From Desmonostoc muscorum LEGE 12446 (GTDB lineage: Bacteria; Cyanobacteriota; Cyanobacteriia; Cyanobacteriales; Nostocaceae): a stretch of 64,000 nucleotides of DNA. The position numbers were made by a program, and so were the translations under genes. The DNA is taken from NCBI RefSeq assembly GCF_015207005.2, contig NZ_JADEXS020000001.1:6781001-6845000 (forward strand), written 5' to 3'. The notes below the pieces were generated by a model. The model was not told where the DNA came from and did no database searches. It saw nothing but the letters and a program-made list of their open reading frames with translations. Below, one piece after another: positions 34,898 to 42,965 of the stretch. How positions within the stretch are numbered: position 1 is the stretch's first letter; every line of letters begins with the position of its first letter.

Positions 34898-34921
34898 TAA
34901 GTCTTTTACCGAACATGATAT
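34846..34921. mobile_element. MITE-like element fragment ending the FUSC gene
   Basis: The stretch from AAAAACCTCTTTCC to AACATGATATCA aligns, in reverse orientation, with 27043-27116 (end repeat ATATCATGTCCGGTTAA, then GACTTAT, then the GGGGCAGGGGAGCAGAGGGG tract). It supplies the last ~14 codons and stop of the FUSC frame. Only one end is recognisable. Confidence 0.6.
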
Positions 34922-35031
34922 CAGTCGTCAGAATTCAGTTGGCAATTGGAGTCCGACACTTCGAGTGAGCTTCAGTGCATCGCTGGCGGATGAATAACTG
35001 GGTTTAACACCCCACACCAAATTTTCAATTT

Positions 35032-35155
35032 AGGAACTTCCAAAAAATAAATTATCCCAAATTATTTTTACATTTTTCGGGTAGCACAGCTGTGCTACCC
35101 TACGTTCGCGGAGCGTCCCGCGGGGATGAGATGTTTTTTTAATTGGAAGTCCCTA
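35032..35155. mobile_element. MITE-like element with AGGGACTTCCAA ends (copy B)
   Basis: Left AGGAACTTCCAAAAAATAAA, right (reversed) AGGGACTTCCAATTAAAAAA. The scaffold AAATAAATTATCCCAAATT is shared with 51412-51491, but the centre is a different perfect palindrome (GGGTAGCACAG plus complement, 35079-35100). Confidence 0.6.
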
Positions 35156-35214
35156 AAACCCGGCTTAGTTTTAAAAAGCGGGGTTTTGCTATCATCACTT
35201 CAGATAAACTTTGC

Positions 35215-35239
35215 TTTTCCCCGCAAGGGGATGGAAATT
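35215..35239 (+). CRISPR. Solitary CRISPR-repeat-like hairpin upstream of cas6
   Basis: TTTTCCCCGCAAGGGGATGG followed by AAATTG has the CCCCGCAAGGGG stem and GATGGAAA 3' handle of a common cyanobacterial CRISPR repeat class. Only one unit is present, about 40 bp before cas6, with no spacer array. It may be a decayed terminal repeat or a Cas6-binding leader hairpin. Confidence 0.4.
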
Positions 35240-35276
35240 GAGTAAAATATTCAACATGTTTGCATAACAATCAGCG

Positions 35277-36407
35277 ATGGTAAGAGCAGCTACATCTACT
35301 AGGCGCAAAACCAAGCTAAAATCACCTTTTGTTCCCACATGGGCAGATGATACTGAATTGGTGGGATTGGTGTTTGACCTTGAGCCGACTACTTCCACTT
35401 CCCTCTATTCCCAATACACTATCGGTCTTCATGCTTGGTTTCTTGACCAAGTACGGCAATTCAACCCAGACCTTTCTGCATATCTCCACGATGGAGAATC
35501 AGAAAAACCGTTCAATATTTCGGCGCTGGAAGGTCAACTCCTCGCCAGTGGAAGACAACTGCAACTAGAAGCTAAGCAAATTTACCACTGGCATGTCAAT
35601 GCTTTGTCTCAAAAAGTGGTAGAGTTTCTCAGCCAATGGTTAACCCAATTGCCACAAACATTGGACTTAAGAAATGCTCCTCTTGAGATTAAACAGGTGA
35701 GTATTGCTCATCCACCTACTACTTACAGACAATTGTTAGAGTTCCCCAAAGAAAAACGCTCTCAAATCAATCTCAGCTTTGTTTCGCCTACCAGCTTTCG
35801 CCGCAAAGGCCATCATTTTCCTCTCCCGGTGCCAGTTAATCTTTTTCACAGCTACCTGCGCCGCTGGAATGACTTTTCGGGAATGCCAATGGAACCAGAA
35901 TCTTTTCTTGATTGGATAGACGAAGGAGTAATCATCCATCAGCACCGCTTGGAGTCAGTGAAGGTAGCAGCTGGCAAAAGAGGTTCGGTGACTGGTTTCA
36001 CAGGAGCAATTTCTTGTGGTTTGAGTAAGCCCGCTTTAGCTAACTCTGAGTTTACTCAGTTATTTTATGCTTTGGCACGACTGGCACCTTACTGCGGTAC
36101 GGGACACAAAACGACCTTTGGATTAGGACAAACCCGTTTAGATTGGGTGGAACCTGAGATGAACGTACCCACTCAAGTGCTGACAAATCTGTTGGGAGAA
36201 CGCATTGATGAATTGACAGCGCTATTCACCGCCCAACGAAAACGCACAGGAGGCGATCGCGCTGATAAAATTGCTTCTACATGGGCAACTATCCTAGCCC
36301 GCCGGGAAATGGGAGAATCATTGCAGGTAATAGCCGAAGATTTAGAAATGCCTTACGCAACTGTAAAAACTTATGTAAAATTAGCCCGTCGAGCCTTGAG
36401 GGAGTGA
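35277..36407 (+). CDS. cas6: Cas6 CRISPR RNA endonuclease, stand-alone, with HTH-like C-terminus
   Basis: 376 residues. It shows the Cas6 RAMP pattern: N-terminal ferredoxin-like fold (ELVGLVFDLEPTTSTSLY), mid motif FVSPTSFRRKGHHFPLPVP, and the Gly-rich loop YCGTGHKTTFGLGQTRL near 270-286. It cuts CRISPR precursor RNA at repeats. The C-terminal ~90 residues (from about 290) extend beyond the usual Cas6 fold and end QVIAEDLEMPYATVKTYVKLARRAL, a sigma/LuxR-like helix-turn-helix. No other cas genes or array are in the window. It may serve arrays elsewhere or have been recruited to another RNA role. Confidence 0.87.
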   Translation: MVRAATSTRRKTKLKSPFVPTWADDTELVGLVFDLEPTTSTSLYSQYTIGLHAWFLDQVRQFNPDLSAYLHDGESEKPFNISALEGQLLASGRQLQLEAKQIYHWHVNALSQKVVEFLSQWLTQLPQTLDLRNAPLEIKQVSIAHPPTTYRQLLEFPKEKRSQINLSFVSPTSFRRKGHHFPLPVPVNLFHSYLRRWNDFSGMPMEPESFLDWIDEGVIIHQHRLESVKVAAGKRGSVTGFTGAISCGLSKPALANSEFTQLFYALARLAPYCGTGHKTTFGLGQTRLDWVEPEMNVPTQVLTNLLGERIDELTALFTAQRKRTGGDRADKIASTWATILARREMGESLQVIAEDLEMPYATVKTYVKLARRALRE

Positions 36408-36508
36408 TGGGGAGTGTGGGGAGATGGGGAAAGAGGTAATTTTTTATTTTCCCCCTTGCCCCCCGCCCCCTGCCCCTCTGCCTCTTCCCATGCCCAATGC
36501 CCAACTTC

Positions 36509-37831
36509 TTATTCTGCACCGAAGTTTGCTGATTCACAGTATAAACGATACAGTTCACAGGAAAAGTTGGCGCGATCGCCCGCCAGTTTTATTAGCCCAA
36601 TACTTTCTAATTTATAAGCAAGTATATATTCCAATTTTATACACTCTTGTGCAGCAATTAACTTTTTAACCGCAGCACCCAATTCTGGCTGCTCTTGAAG
36701 TGCTGTTAACAGCCGTCGTAAGTGGTCGTTATAAATTCCTGATTCAGTGGCTGCTTGTTGCAATAGCTGGTTTAAGGTCACGTTTCCCTGAGAAACGTGA
36801 TACAAAGCTAGACGCACTAAATAGGGATGTCCCCCTATCATTGACATCAGTTGCTTTGCTCGTTTACCATCTCTCCAATCTAGCCCATGACGTTGTGCTA
36901 AATCCTGCACCTGTTCCATTGTCAATGGGGGTAGCTTTAGCGGTAAGCCGATATTAAACGGCGATTGGTTGAGCTTTAAAGGAACATAAATTTCTGTTGA
37001 ATAAGCTACAAGCAGCCGGAGTTTTTGCCAAATTTCTGTTTGTTTGGCTTGCTCGTGCCAAGAACGCAACAAGGGCAAAAATTCTTGAGCAATTGCCGGA
37101 TACTCAAACACCCGATTTACTTCGTTCAACGCCAAAACAAGTGGAAAAGTAAGATTTTCTAGCAAATATCTCTGAAAATAGTTCGTGCAGCTAACTTTGC
37201 TGCCGATTTCTTCGTCCCAATAATCATCAAGCCTGGATTGTAGCTCTAACTTACTACTGATATTTGCACAAAACCAGCGTAAAAATTTATCGAGGTTGGC
37301 AAATATTGCTGAGTCTGCTTGCTGAAAGTCTAAATTCACACTGCGGTAACCAACAGATGCAGCGTAATCAATAATTCGTAGCATGAGCGAGCTTTTCCCC
37401 ATTTGGCTAGAACCTTTGATGCGAATAACACATCCTGGCTCAGTAATTTCTCTATAAGCGAGTTCCTCAATTGGGGAACGAGGGATATAAAAGCGGGAGG
37501 ATAGCATTACTGGGCCACTGGGGAATTCTAAGGTAGGAGGGGTATTGCTGGTGTGTTTCTCGATTAGTTGCTGTTGTGCTTTGGTGAGGGGGCGTACCTC
37601 TAGGGTGTGACGGAAGTTGGCTTTGCTAATCGGTTCTCCAAAAATTTCACTAAGTACATGCCACAACTGGGAAGCAATTTCTCTGATACTTTGTGCCCCA
37701 TAGTGGGCTTCATCTGCCATGTACCTGTAAGTTTTTCCCTCCCAGCACGAGCGCAACACTAATTCTTGCAGCGGTGTCAAAGGTTTTTTTTGGTTGACTA
37801 ATAGAACTTGTAACACTTGATCGATGTTCAT
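36509..37831 (-). CDS. vMAP-type N-terminus plus AAA-like P-loop domain protein
   Basis: 440 residues from ATG 37831, chosen because the family begins MN-DQVLQVL; an upstream in-frame ATG (37864) adds 11 unrelated residues. N-terminal helix-turn-helix-like vMAP domain (LTPLQELVLRSCWEGKTY, about 18-70). Then an AAA_35-type ATPase with P-loop IKGSSQMGKSSLML near 137-150, FPLVLALNEVNRVFE as Walker B, and a C-terminal winged helix (GGHPYLVRLALYHVS). Such proteins are thought to be conflict or signalling ATPases with exchangeable effectors; here no effector domain follows. Convergent with cas6, 100 bp apart. Confidence 0.8.
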   Translation of the reverse strand: MNIDQVLQVLLVNQKKPLTPLQELVLRSCWEGKTYRYMADEAHYGAQSIREIASQLWHVLSEIFGEPISKANFRHTLEVRPLTKAQQQLIEKHTSNTPPTLEFPSGPVMLSSRFYIPRSPIEELAYREITEPGCVIRIKGSSQMGKSSLMLRIIDYAASVGYRSVNLDFQQADSAIFANLDKFLRWFCANISSKLELQSRLDDYWDEEIGSKVSCTNYFQRYLLENLTFPLVLALNEVNRVFEYPAIAQEFLPLLRSWHEQAKQTEIWQKLRLLVAYSTEIYVPLKLNQSPFNIGLPLKLPPLTMEQVQDLAQRHGLDWRDGKRAKQLMSMIGGHPYLVRLALYHVSQGNVTLNQLLQQAATESGIYNDHLRRLLTALQEQPELGAAVKKLIAAQECIKLEYILAYKLESIGLIKLAGDRANFSCELYRLYCESANFGAE

Positions 37832-38455
37832 TTTCTGGATGTGTAGGTCGCATTTTACCTTCATTGAGATCTAGGCAACTCCGACAACCCAAAATGTAGT
37901 CAATGTTCGGCTATGTTCTGGAGTTAGCAGCAGTGTTTTTTTGAAAAAGCCTACAAAATAAGTATTGACAATTAAATTTTTATCTGAAACATTTACTATA
38001 CAATAATTACAATCTTTTCAAAATTCCGTAATTTACAAAAATAAACATTTTTTTAGTTAAATTTTACACTACACTATGGTTTAATTTATATATTTACAAT
38101 CCAAAATGTAGGTAATTTTTGTAATTTAAGGGATATCTTTAGGGAAATTAAACAACAATTTTTTCTTTACTAAAGTTTTGGTCTCATTAAAAAATGTTGT
38201 TAGGCTAATCATAAACTCCTAAACCTTATATATTTATTCTCCACAGAAAAAATATTATCTTAGCTAATCTGGTATTGCAGACATCCAATATTAGTAGGTG
38301 ATGTCTAGGGTGATCCGGGTCTATCTACACAGATGAAATTCAGTAAAGTTGAGTTCTAATGCTAAACAGTTGACAAATTATGCTTATATGAAATAATTAA
38401 CATCTATGTGTTTTGATGTTCTGTAAAATTATTTAAATTTTATTTATGCTCCAAT
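37832..38455. other. AT-rich intergenic region
   Basis: 624 bp, very AT-rich, between divergent genes. No gene, repeat or RNA recognised; promoters of the vMAP protein and the MscS gene are presumed here. Confidence 0.5.
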
Positions 38456-40039
38456 ATGAACATATTAATAATTCTTGGTGAAGTCAGCCTGATAATTTTT
38501 GTTTTTTTATTAATCAACTGGCTTGTAAACAAGGCATTCAAGCTGCTCATTAAGTCGTCTATATTTAAGAATGAGGATAGGAGCATCAAAACCCTGCGGC
38601 GGAACATCACAGGGTTGTTGTTAGTTGTTTGTTTGGTGTCGTGTGTTGGGATTATAGGTGCCAATGGTTATTTAGTTTATCGTGGCGAAAACCTTCAACA
38701 ATACACACTAAACCTGATTCGCCGTATTCCATTAGAGTTTTGGAGAACTCTAGGAATTGGCGTTGCTAAAAGTATTGGCATTTTGATTTTAGCGGCGATC
38801 GCGCTGAAATTCATCAACTATTGGCTGAAAATAGCTAAGATTCGCGCCAAGAACTTACAAAGAAGTACTGCTGACGATGAAAGTATTGATGCTTTCTTCC
38901 GCGCCCTTAATCAAAGAGTCAGTGGCGGAATTTGGCTGTGGGCTGCAATTTTGTGTGCGGAGTTTCTGAAATTACCCCCTGTAGTTTCGCAATATTTGTA
39001 CATCGCGCTGCGGATTTATCTAATTATTGCCGTCGGGTTGCTGATACTCAAAGCAGTGGCGGCGGTAGTTGATAGCCTAGATGCTTTGAGCATCAGATAC
39101 TCTAGCCCTGATAACCTGCTGAGATTCTACGATCGCCTCAGGCACCTGATACCCTTTTTAAAGCGGTGTCTGGAATTTGTAATTTATGTCTGCATGGCGA
39201 CATTGGTAATTCAGCAGGTACAGTTAATCGCCAATGTCGCAGTTTTTGGCGAGCGAATTATCAAAATCATCGCCATTATCTTCGTTAGTCGGGCGTTGTT
39301 TGAGGTCATCTACTTATTTATTGAAGAGGTGCTGTTCAAAAACCAGAATCTGACTGATATTCAAAGAAGTAGACGCCTGACCCTGGTTCCTCTGTTCCGT
39401 AGTTTTTTACAATATTTAATTTACTTCGGCGCGATCATTTCCATTCTCTACACCGTCAAAATCGATCCAACTCCCATACTTGCAGGTGCGGGTATTGTCG
39501 GCATAGCTGTGGGTTTAGGGGCACAAACACTGATTAACGATATCGTCTGCGGCTTCTTTATTCTGTTTGAAAACTACTACTTAGTGGGTGACTATATTGA
39601 AGCTGGAAAAAGTGAAGAAAGAATTGTCGAAGGTATTGTCGAGGCAATTGAACTGAGAACCACTCGTGTGAGACATCCCAATGGTCAATTACAGATTATT
39701 CAGAATGGGAATATTGGCTCAATTACTAATTACTCCAAACAATATATCTTTGCAGTAGTAGAAATTGGTGTCCCTTATGATTCCAACTTAGTTGATGTCT
39801 ACAAAGTGATTGAGGAGGTGGGACAGCAGTTAAAAGCAGACTATCCAGATGTACTCGAAGGTACACAGGTGGATGGAGTGGAAAGTCTTGGTGAATCTAA
39901 CTTGTTGCTGCGGACATTGACGAAAGTCAAACCAGGAAAACATCTGCAAATCCAGCGCATTCTTCGCAAGATTTTTACACATGTCCTGCTGCGGGAAGGA
40001 ATTGTCATTCCCAGTCGTGTTGAAACTGCTGAAGATTAA
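38456..40039 (+). CDS. MscS-family mechanosensitive channel (large form)
   Basis: 527 residues with an N-terminal set of five or more membrane helices and the MscS core: pore helix PILAGAGIVGIAVGLGAQTL, then NDIVCGFFILFENYYLVGDYI and the beta domain ELRTTRVRHPNGQLQIIQNG (about 345-430). It opens under membrane tension after osmotic downshock. It lies 123 bp before a second MscS-type gene on the same strand. The start ATG 38456 is weakly supported; no strong ribosome-binding site is visible. Confidence 0.9.
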   Translation: MNILIILGEVSLIIFVFLLINWLVNKAFKLLIKSSIFKNEDRSIKTLRRNITGLLLVVCLVSCVGIIGANGYLVYRGENLQQYTLNLIRRIPLEFWRTLGIGVAKSIGILILAAIALKFINYWLKIAKIRAKNLQRSTADDESIDAFFRALNQRVSGGIWLWAAILCAEFLKLPPVVSQYLYIALRIYLIIAVGLLILKAVAAVVDSLDALSIRYSSPDNLLRFYDRLRHLIPFLKRCLEFVIYVCMATLVIQQVQLIANVAVFGERIIKIIAIIFVSRALFEVIYLFIEEVLFKNQNLTDIQRSRRLTLVPLFRSFLQYLIYFGAIISILYTVKIDPTPILAGAGIVGIAVGLGAQTLINDIVCGFFILFENYYLVGDYIEAGKSEERIVEGIVEAIELRTTRVRHPNGQLQIIQNGNIGSITNYSKQYIFAVVEIGVPYDSNLVDVYKVIEEVGQQLKADYPDVLEGTQVDGVESLGESNLLLRTLTKVKPGKHLQIQRILRKIFTHVLLREGIVIPSRVETAED

Positions 40040-40162
40040 TTTACTACTCTTTTTTAACCAGATAGAATTCCGGAGTCATTCAATTTTGGATTTGAGATTT
40101 TTCCTGCAATCCCAAATCCAGCACCAAAAGTTTTACATTAGAAGATTTGAGGTAAATAGCAA

Positions 40163-41815
40163 ATGATTTATACCCTCATTGCCCAAGCGGCAGAATCTAC
40201 ATCAAAAGCGCCCGTAGCACCGGCGCCACCGACTTTCCCGACGGCAGCACAAATCACTGCTTTCTTATATACATTTGGTGCATCTGTAATTGTTTGCTTT
40301 GTCATTTATATATTACTCTTCTATATACTGCGATCGTTTCTGAGGCGCACAGAAAAAGATACAGGTCTGCTAATTCTTGCGATTTCACAAATTCCGGCGA
40401 TCGCAATTTTTCTGTTTTTGAGTCTCAAAATATCGCTGTTCCAATTAGGTTCAGGAGGAATCATCGATTGGATTGGCCAAGGACTCACAGCTTTGCTAAT
40501 TGCTGCTTTGACTTACTTGATAAGTCTGTTATTTACCGAAGCAGCAGTTGCCTACTTGAAAGACTACGCCCGCAAAACTGAAGCTGTTTGGGATGACGTA
40601 TTAATTCCACTACTGCAAAACTTTATCCCAGTAATTACATATATAATTGGCATCTCTCTGTTTTTCAGCAGCCTGGGAGTTGACTTAAGCGGAATTGGTT
40701 TAGCAATAGGTAGTATCACCGTAGTTTTGGGATTAGCAGTCAAAGATATTTTAAGCGATTTTTTCAGCGGGTTGGTCTTGTTAGTTGACACACCCTTTAA
40801 ATTTGGAGATGTCATCTCCATGCCGGATGGTTCAATTGCAATTATCAAACAAATTGGTATCCGGGTAACAAAACTATATTTGATTAACGAGCATTGTGAG
40901 GTTTATGTACCGAACACATCGTTGGGAGGTCAAAATATAGTCAACCTCAGTCGTCCTACAACTCACTACGCTTATACAATTCAAGTGTCAGTCAGAGTTG
41001 ATGCTGATGCAGTGGTAGCAACAAATATTTTGCAAGAAATTATCATCGGGCATCCAGATACCTTAGGTGATATCGATGAAAAACTTGGATGCTTAGACAG
41101 TTTTGCTGCATTAAGAGAAGCAGAGGGCGATAAACTTTCAAAGAAAGAAGCAGGACGGCTGCGTTTATTAGTTGAAAAAGATGTCAACAACCAACTGCAA
41201 AAACTTGAGGAGGCATTTGAAGGGTTCGTGATGGAAATTAAGCAGCTAGAAAAGGGGGGATTAAATCCAGAAGAACTCAGAAGTATCCAGAAAAACTATC
41301 TAGAAGTATTGAACATTGTTGGTCTGGCAGTCATTACAGAACGTAAAGGCAAACGACTGCGATCGCGCCTAGAAGAACAACAAACTGGAAAAGCAACTTT
41401 GATTGGCTTGATTCGTGAATGGTATCAAACTTGGTTAAAAGACCCCGATCTAGTATTTGAAGACCAAAATATTCTCCCAGATGAATGGGAGCAAAAGATT
41501 GAACTGTTGAAAATTAAACTGAATAAAATATTTCAGAAAATTTCTAATCCTGGAGTAGATGAAACTAGATTAGATGACTACTCAATAAAATTTGTTGAAT
41601 GGTTACATGACAATTTTAAAGAGTCTAATACTGCCTGGAAAGAACCACAAGTTCAGCTAACTGATATCCAAGGCGCTGCGATGCAATTTTCTGTGAGGTT
41701 CTACGTTGATAATATTCAATTAGAACACTGGCGGCGTGGTAACCGCGTCCAAAATGAGGTACGTCGAGAAATGGTACGGCGGTTAAGACAAGCTTATATT
41801 TACACACTAGGATGA
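40163..41815 (+). CDS. MscS-family mechanosensitive channel with extended C-terminus
   Basis: 550 residues. Membrane helices lie in 30-170, and the pore helix is FSSLGVDLSGIGLAIGSITV with VKDILSDFFSGLVLLVDTPF after it and FGDVISMPDGSIAIIKQIGI as the beta domain. A ~200-residue helical insert (about 290-470, LRLLVEKDVNNQLQKLEEAF...) separates this from the C-terminal end, longer than E. coli MscS. Paired with the upstream channel; the two are not close paralogues. Followed at once by a strong hairpin at 41829-41865. Confidence 0.88.
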   Translation: MIYTLIAQAAESTSKAPVAPAPPTFPTAAQITAFLYTFGASVIVCFVIYILLFYILRSFLRRTEKDTGLLILAISQIPAIAIFLFLSLKISLFQLGSGGIIDWIGQGLTALLIAALTYLISLLFTEAAVAYLKDYARKTEAVWDDVLIPLLQNFIPVITYIIGISLFFSSLGVDLSGIGLAIGSITVVLGLAVKDILSDFFSGLVLLVDTPFKFGDVISMPDGSIAIIKQIGIRVTKLYLINEHCEVYVPNTSLGGQNIVNLSRPTTHYAYTIQVSVRVDADAVVATNILQEIIIGHPDTLGDIDEKLGCLDSFAALREAEGDKLSKKEAGRLRLLVEKDVNNQLQKLEEAFEGFVMEIKQLEKGGLNPEELRSIQKNYLEVLNIVGLAVITERKGKRLRSRLEEQQTGKATLIGLIREWYQTWLKDPDLVFEDQNILPDEWEQKIELLKIKLNKIFQKISNPGVDETRLDDYSIKFVEWLHDNFKESNTAWKEPQVQLTDIQGAAMQFSVRFYVDNIQLEHWRRGNRVQNEVRREMVRRLRQAYIYTLG

Positions 41816-41828
41816 TAAAATAGAGTCT

Positions 41829-41865
41829 TTGAAGCTCGCGTGACTTCTAGTCACGCGAGCTTCAA
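41829..41865. terminator. Strong bidirectional terminator hairpin
   Basis: Stem TTGAAGCTCGCGTGACT with exact complement and a TCT loop sits between the convergent mscS-type and rluE-like genes, overlapping the latter's stop by four nt. There is no long T run on either side. Confidence 0.7.
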
Positions 41866-42449
41866 TTACTGAAATTAGGCAGAGATTTCAGTTCAGATGC
41901 AGTGAGGTCGCGCCATTGACCAGGTTGTAGGTCATTTAATTGTAAGTGGGCAATGCTGACCCTCACCAATCGCAAAGTTGGAAACCCCACAGCCGCAGTC
42001 ATGCGCCGTACTTGGCGGTTTTTTCCCTCTGTCAAAGTCATTTCCAGCCAAGCTGTTGCTACATTTTTGCGAAATCTAATTGGCGGGTTGCGTTCCGGTA
42101 GCTGTGGTTCTTCTGGTAACAGTCTAACTTCTGCTGGCTGAGTGCGGTAATCTTGAATTTCCACACCTGTTTGCAACCTTTTTATCGCCTCTGCATCAGG
42201 AATTCGTTCTACCTGTACCCAATAAGTGCGTTGATGAGCAAAACGCGGATGGGCGAGGCGATGTTGCAATTGTCCATCGTTGGTTAACAAAAGCAAACCT
42301 TCACTGTCCCAATCTAAGCGTCCCACAGGATAGACATCAGGCACATCAATATAATCTTTGAGAGTGCTATGTGTGGGAGTCTCTTTTGTAAACTGGCTGA
42401 GAACACCATAGGGTTTGTAAAAAATAATATATCGATAGTGATTAGGCAT
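41862..42449 (-). CDS. RluE-like 23S rRNA pseudouridine synthase (RsuA family)
   Basis: 195 residues. Family motifs: [14 protein letters not shown], the catalytic [17 protein letters not shown] with Asp46, and [20 protein letters not shown]. There is no N-terminal S4 domain, as in RluE, which modifies U2457 of 23S rRNA. RsuA/RluB relatives are longer. It isomerises a uridine in rRNA near the peptidyl-transferase or decoding region; the exact site is inferred only. Monocistronic. Confidence 0.88.
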   Translation of the reverse strand: MPNHYRYIIFYKPYGVLSQFTKETPTHSTLKDYIDVPDVYPVGRLDWDSEGLLLLTNDGQLQHRLAHPRFAHQRTYWVQVERIPDAEAIKRLQTGVEIQDYRTQPAEVRLLPEEPQLPERNPPIRFRKNVATAWLEMTLTEGKNRQVRRMTAAVGFPTLRLVRVSIAHLQLNDLQPGQWRDLTASELKSLPNFSN

Positions 42450-42965
42450 GGGGCATTGTAATTTATGATGTCAGTAATTCTTGGCTTGATGGTTGATAAT
42501 AAGTATGGCTCAGGTTTCTAAAAGGCGATCGCCCCATAGATATATCTAGCCTTAAAAGCCTGTAGAGCAAGCTTATCAGCAGTGCGTAGGTGTAGCCATA
42601 CCCAGCCCGCTATTCTCAGTAAAATCCATATTAAATCTGACTGCTGGATACCGAGTATTTTCATTTAAAAATAGATAAATATACAAGTAAGGCAAAGTAA
42701 AAAAATTATCATTCAAGTAGTGACACTCAACTTAGCAAAGATTATAGTGATTAAATTAACTTCATTTACTGTGTAATCAAACTAGTTGTTTACTGCTTGT
42801 AACCATTTTAAAAGTGTGATTACAGTAAAAAATTAGTCTTGATAAATATGCAATAAATTATACTGAAAACCCAATTTTCGGCTGATTTTTTGTGCCTGAA
42901 AACAGTAATACCGACAGGTTAATATCTCAAGTTTCCAAAACAATTGATTTAAGTAGGTAGAACTT
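42450..42965. other. Intergenic region upstream of the RTX-type gene
   Basis: 516 bp. A degenerate GTGCGTAGGTGTAGCC repeat near 42583 and an AT-rich remainder. The promoter of the next gene is expected here; no RNA or gene recognised. Confidence 0.5.

Noticed and set aside
35160..35276. A CRISPR array before cas6
   Set aside because: Only a single repeat-like unit is visible; no second repeat or spacer in the flanking 300 bp.
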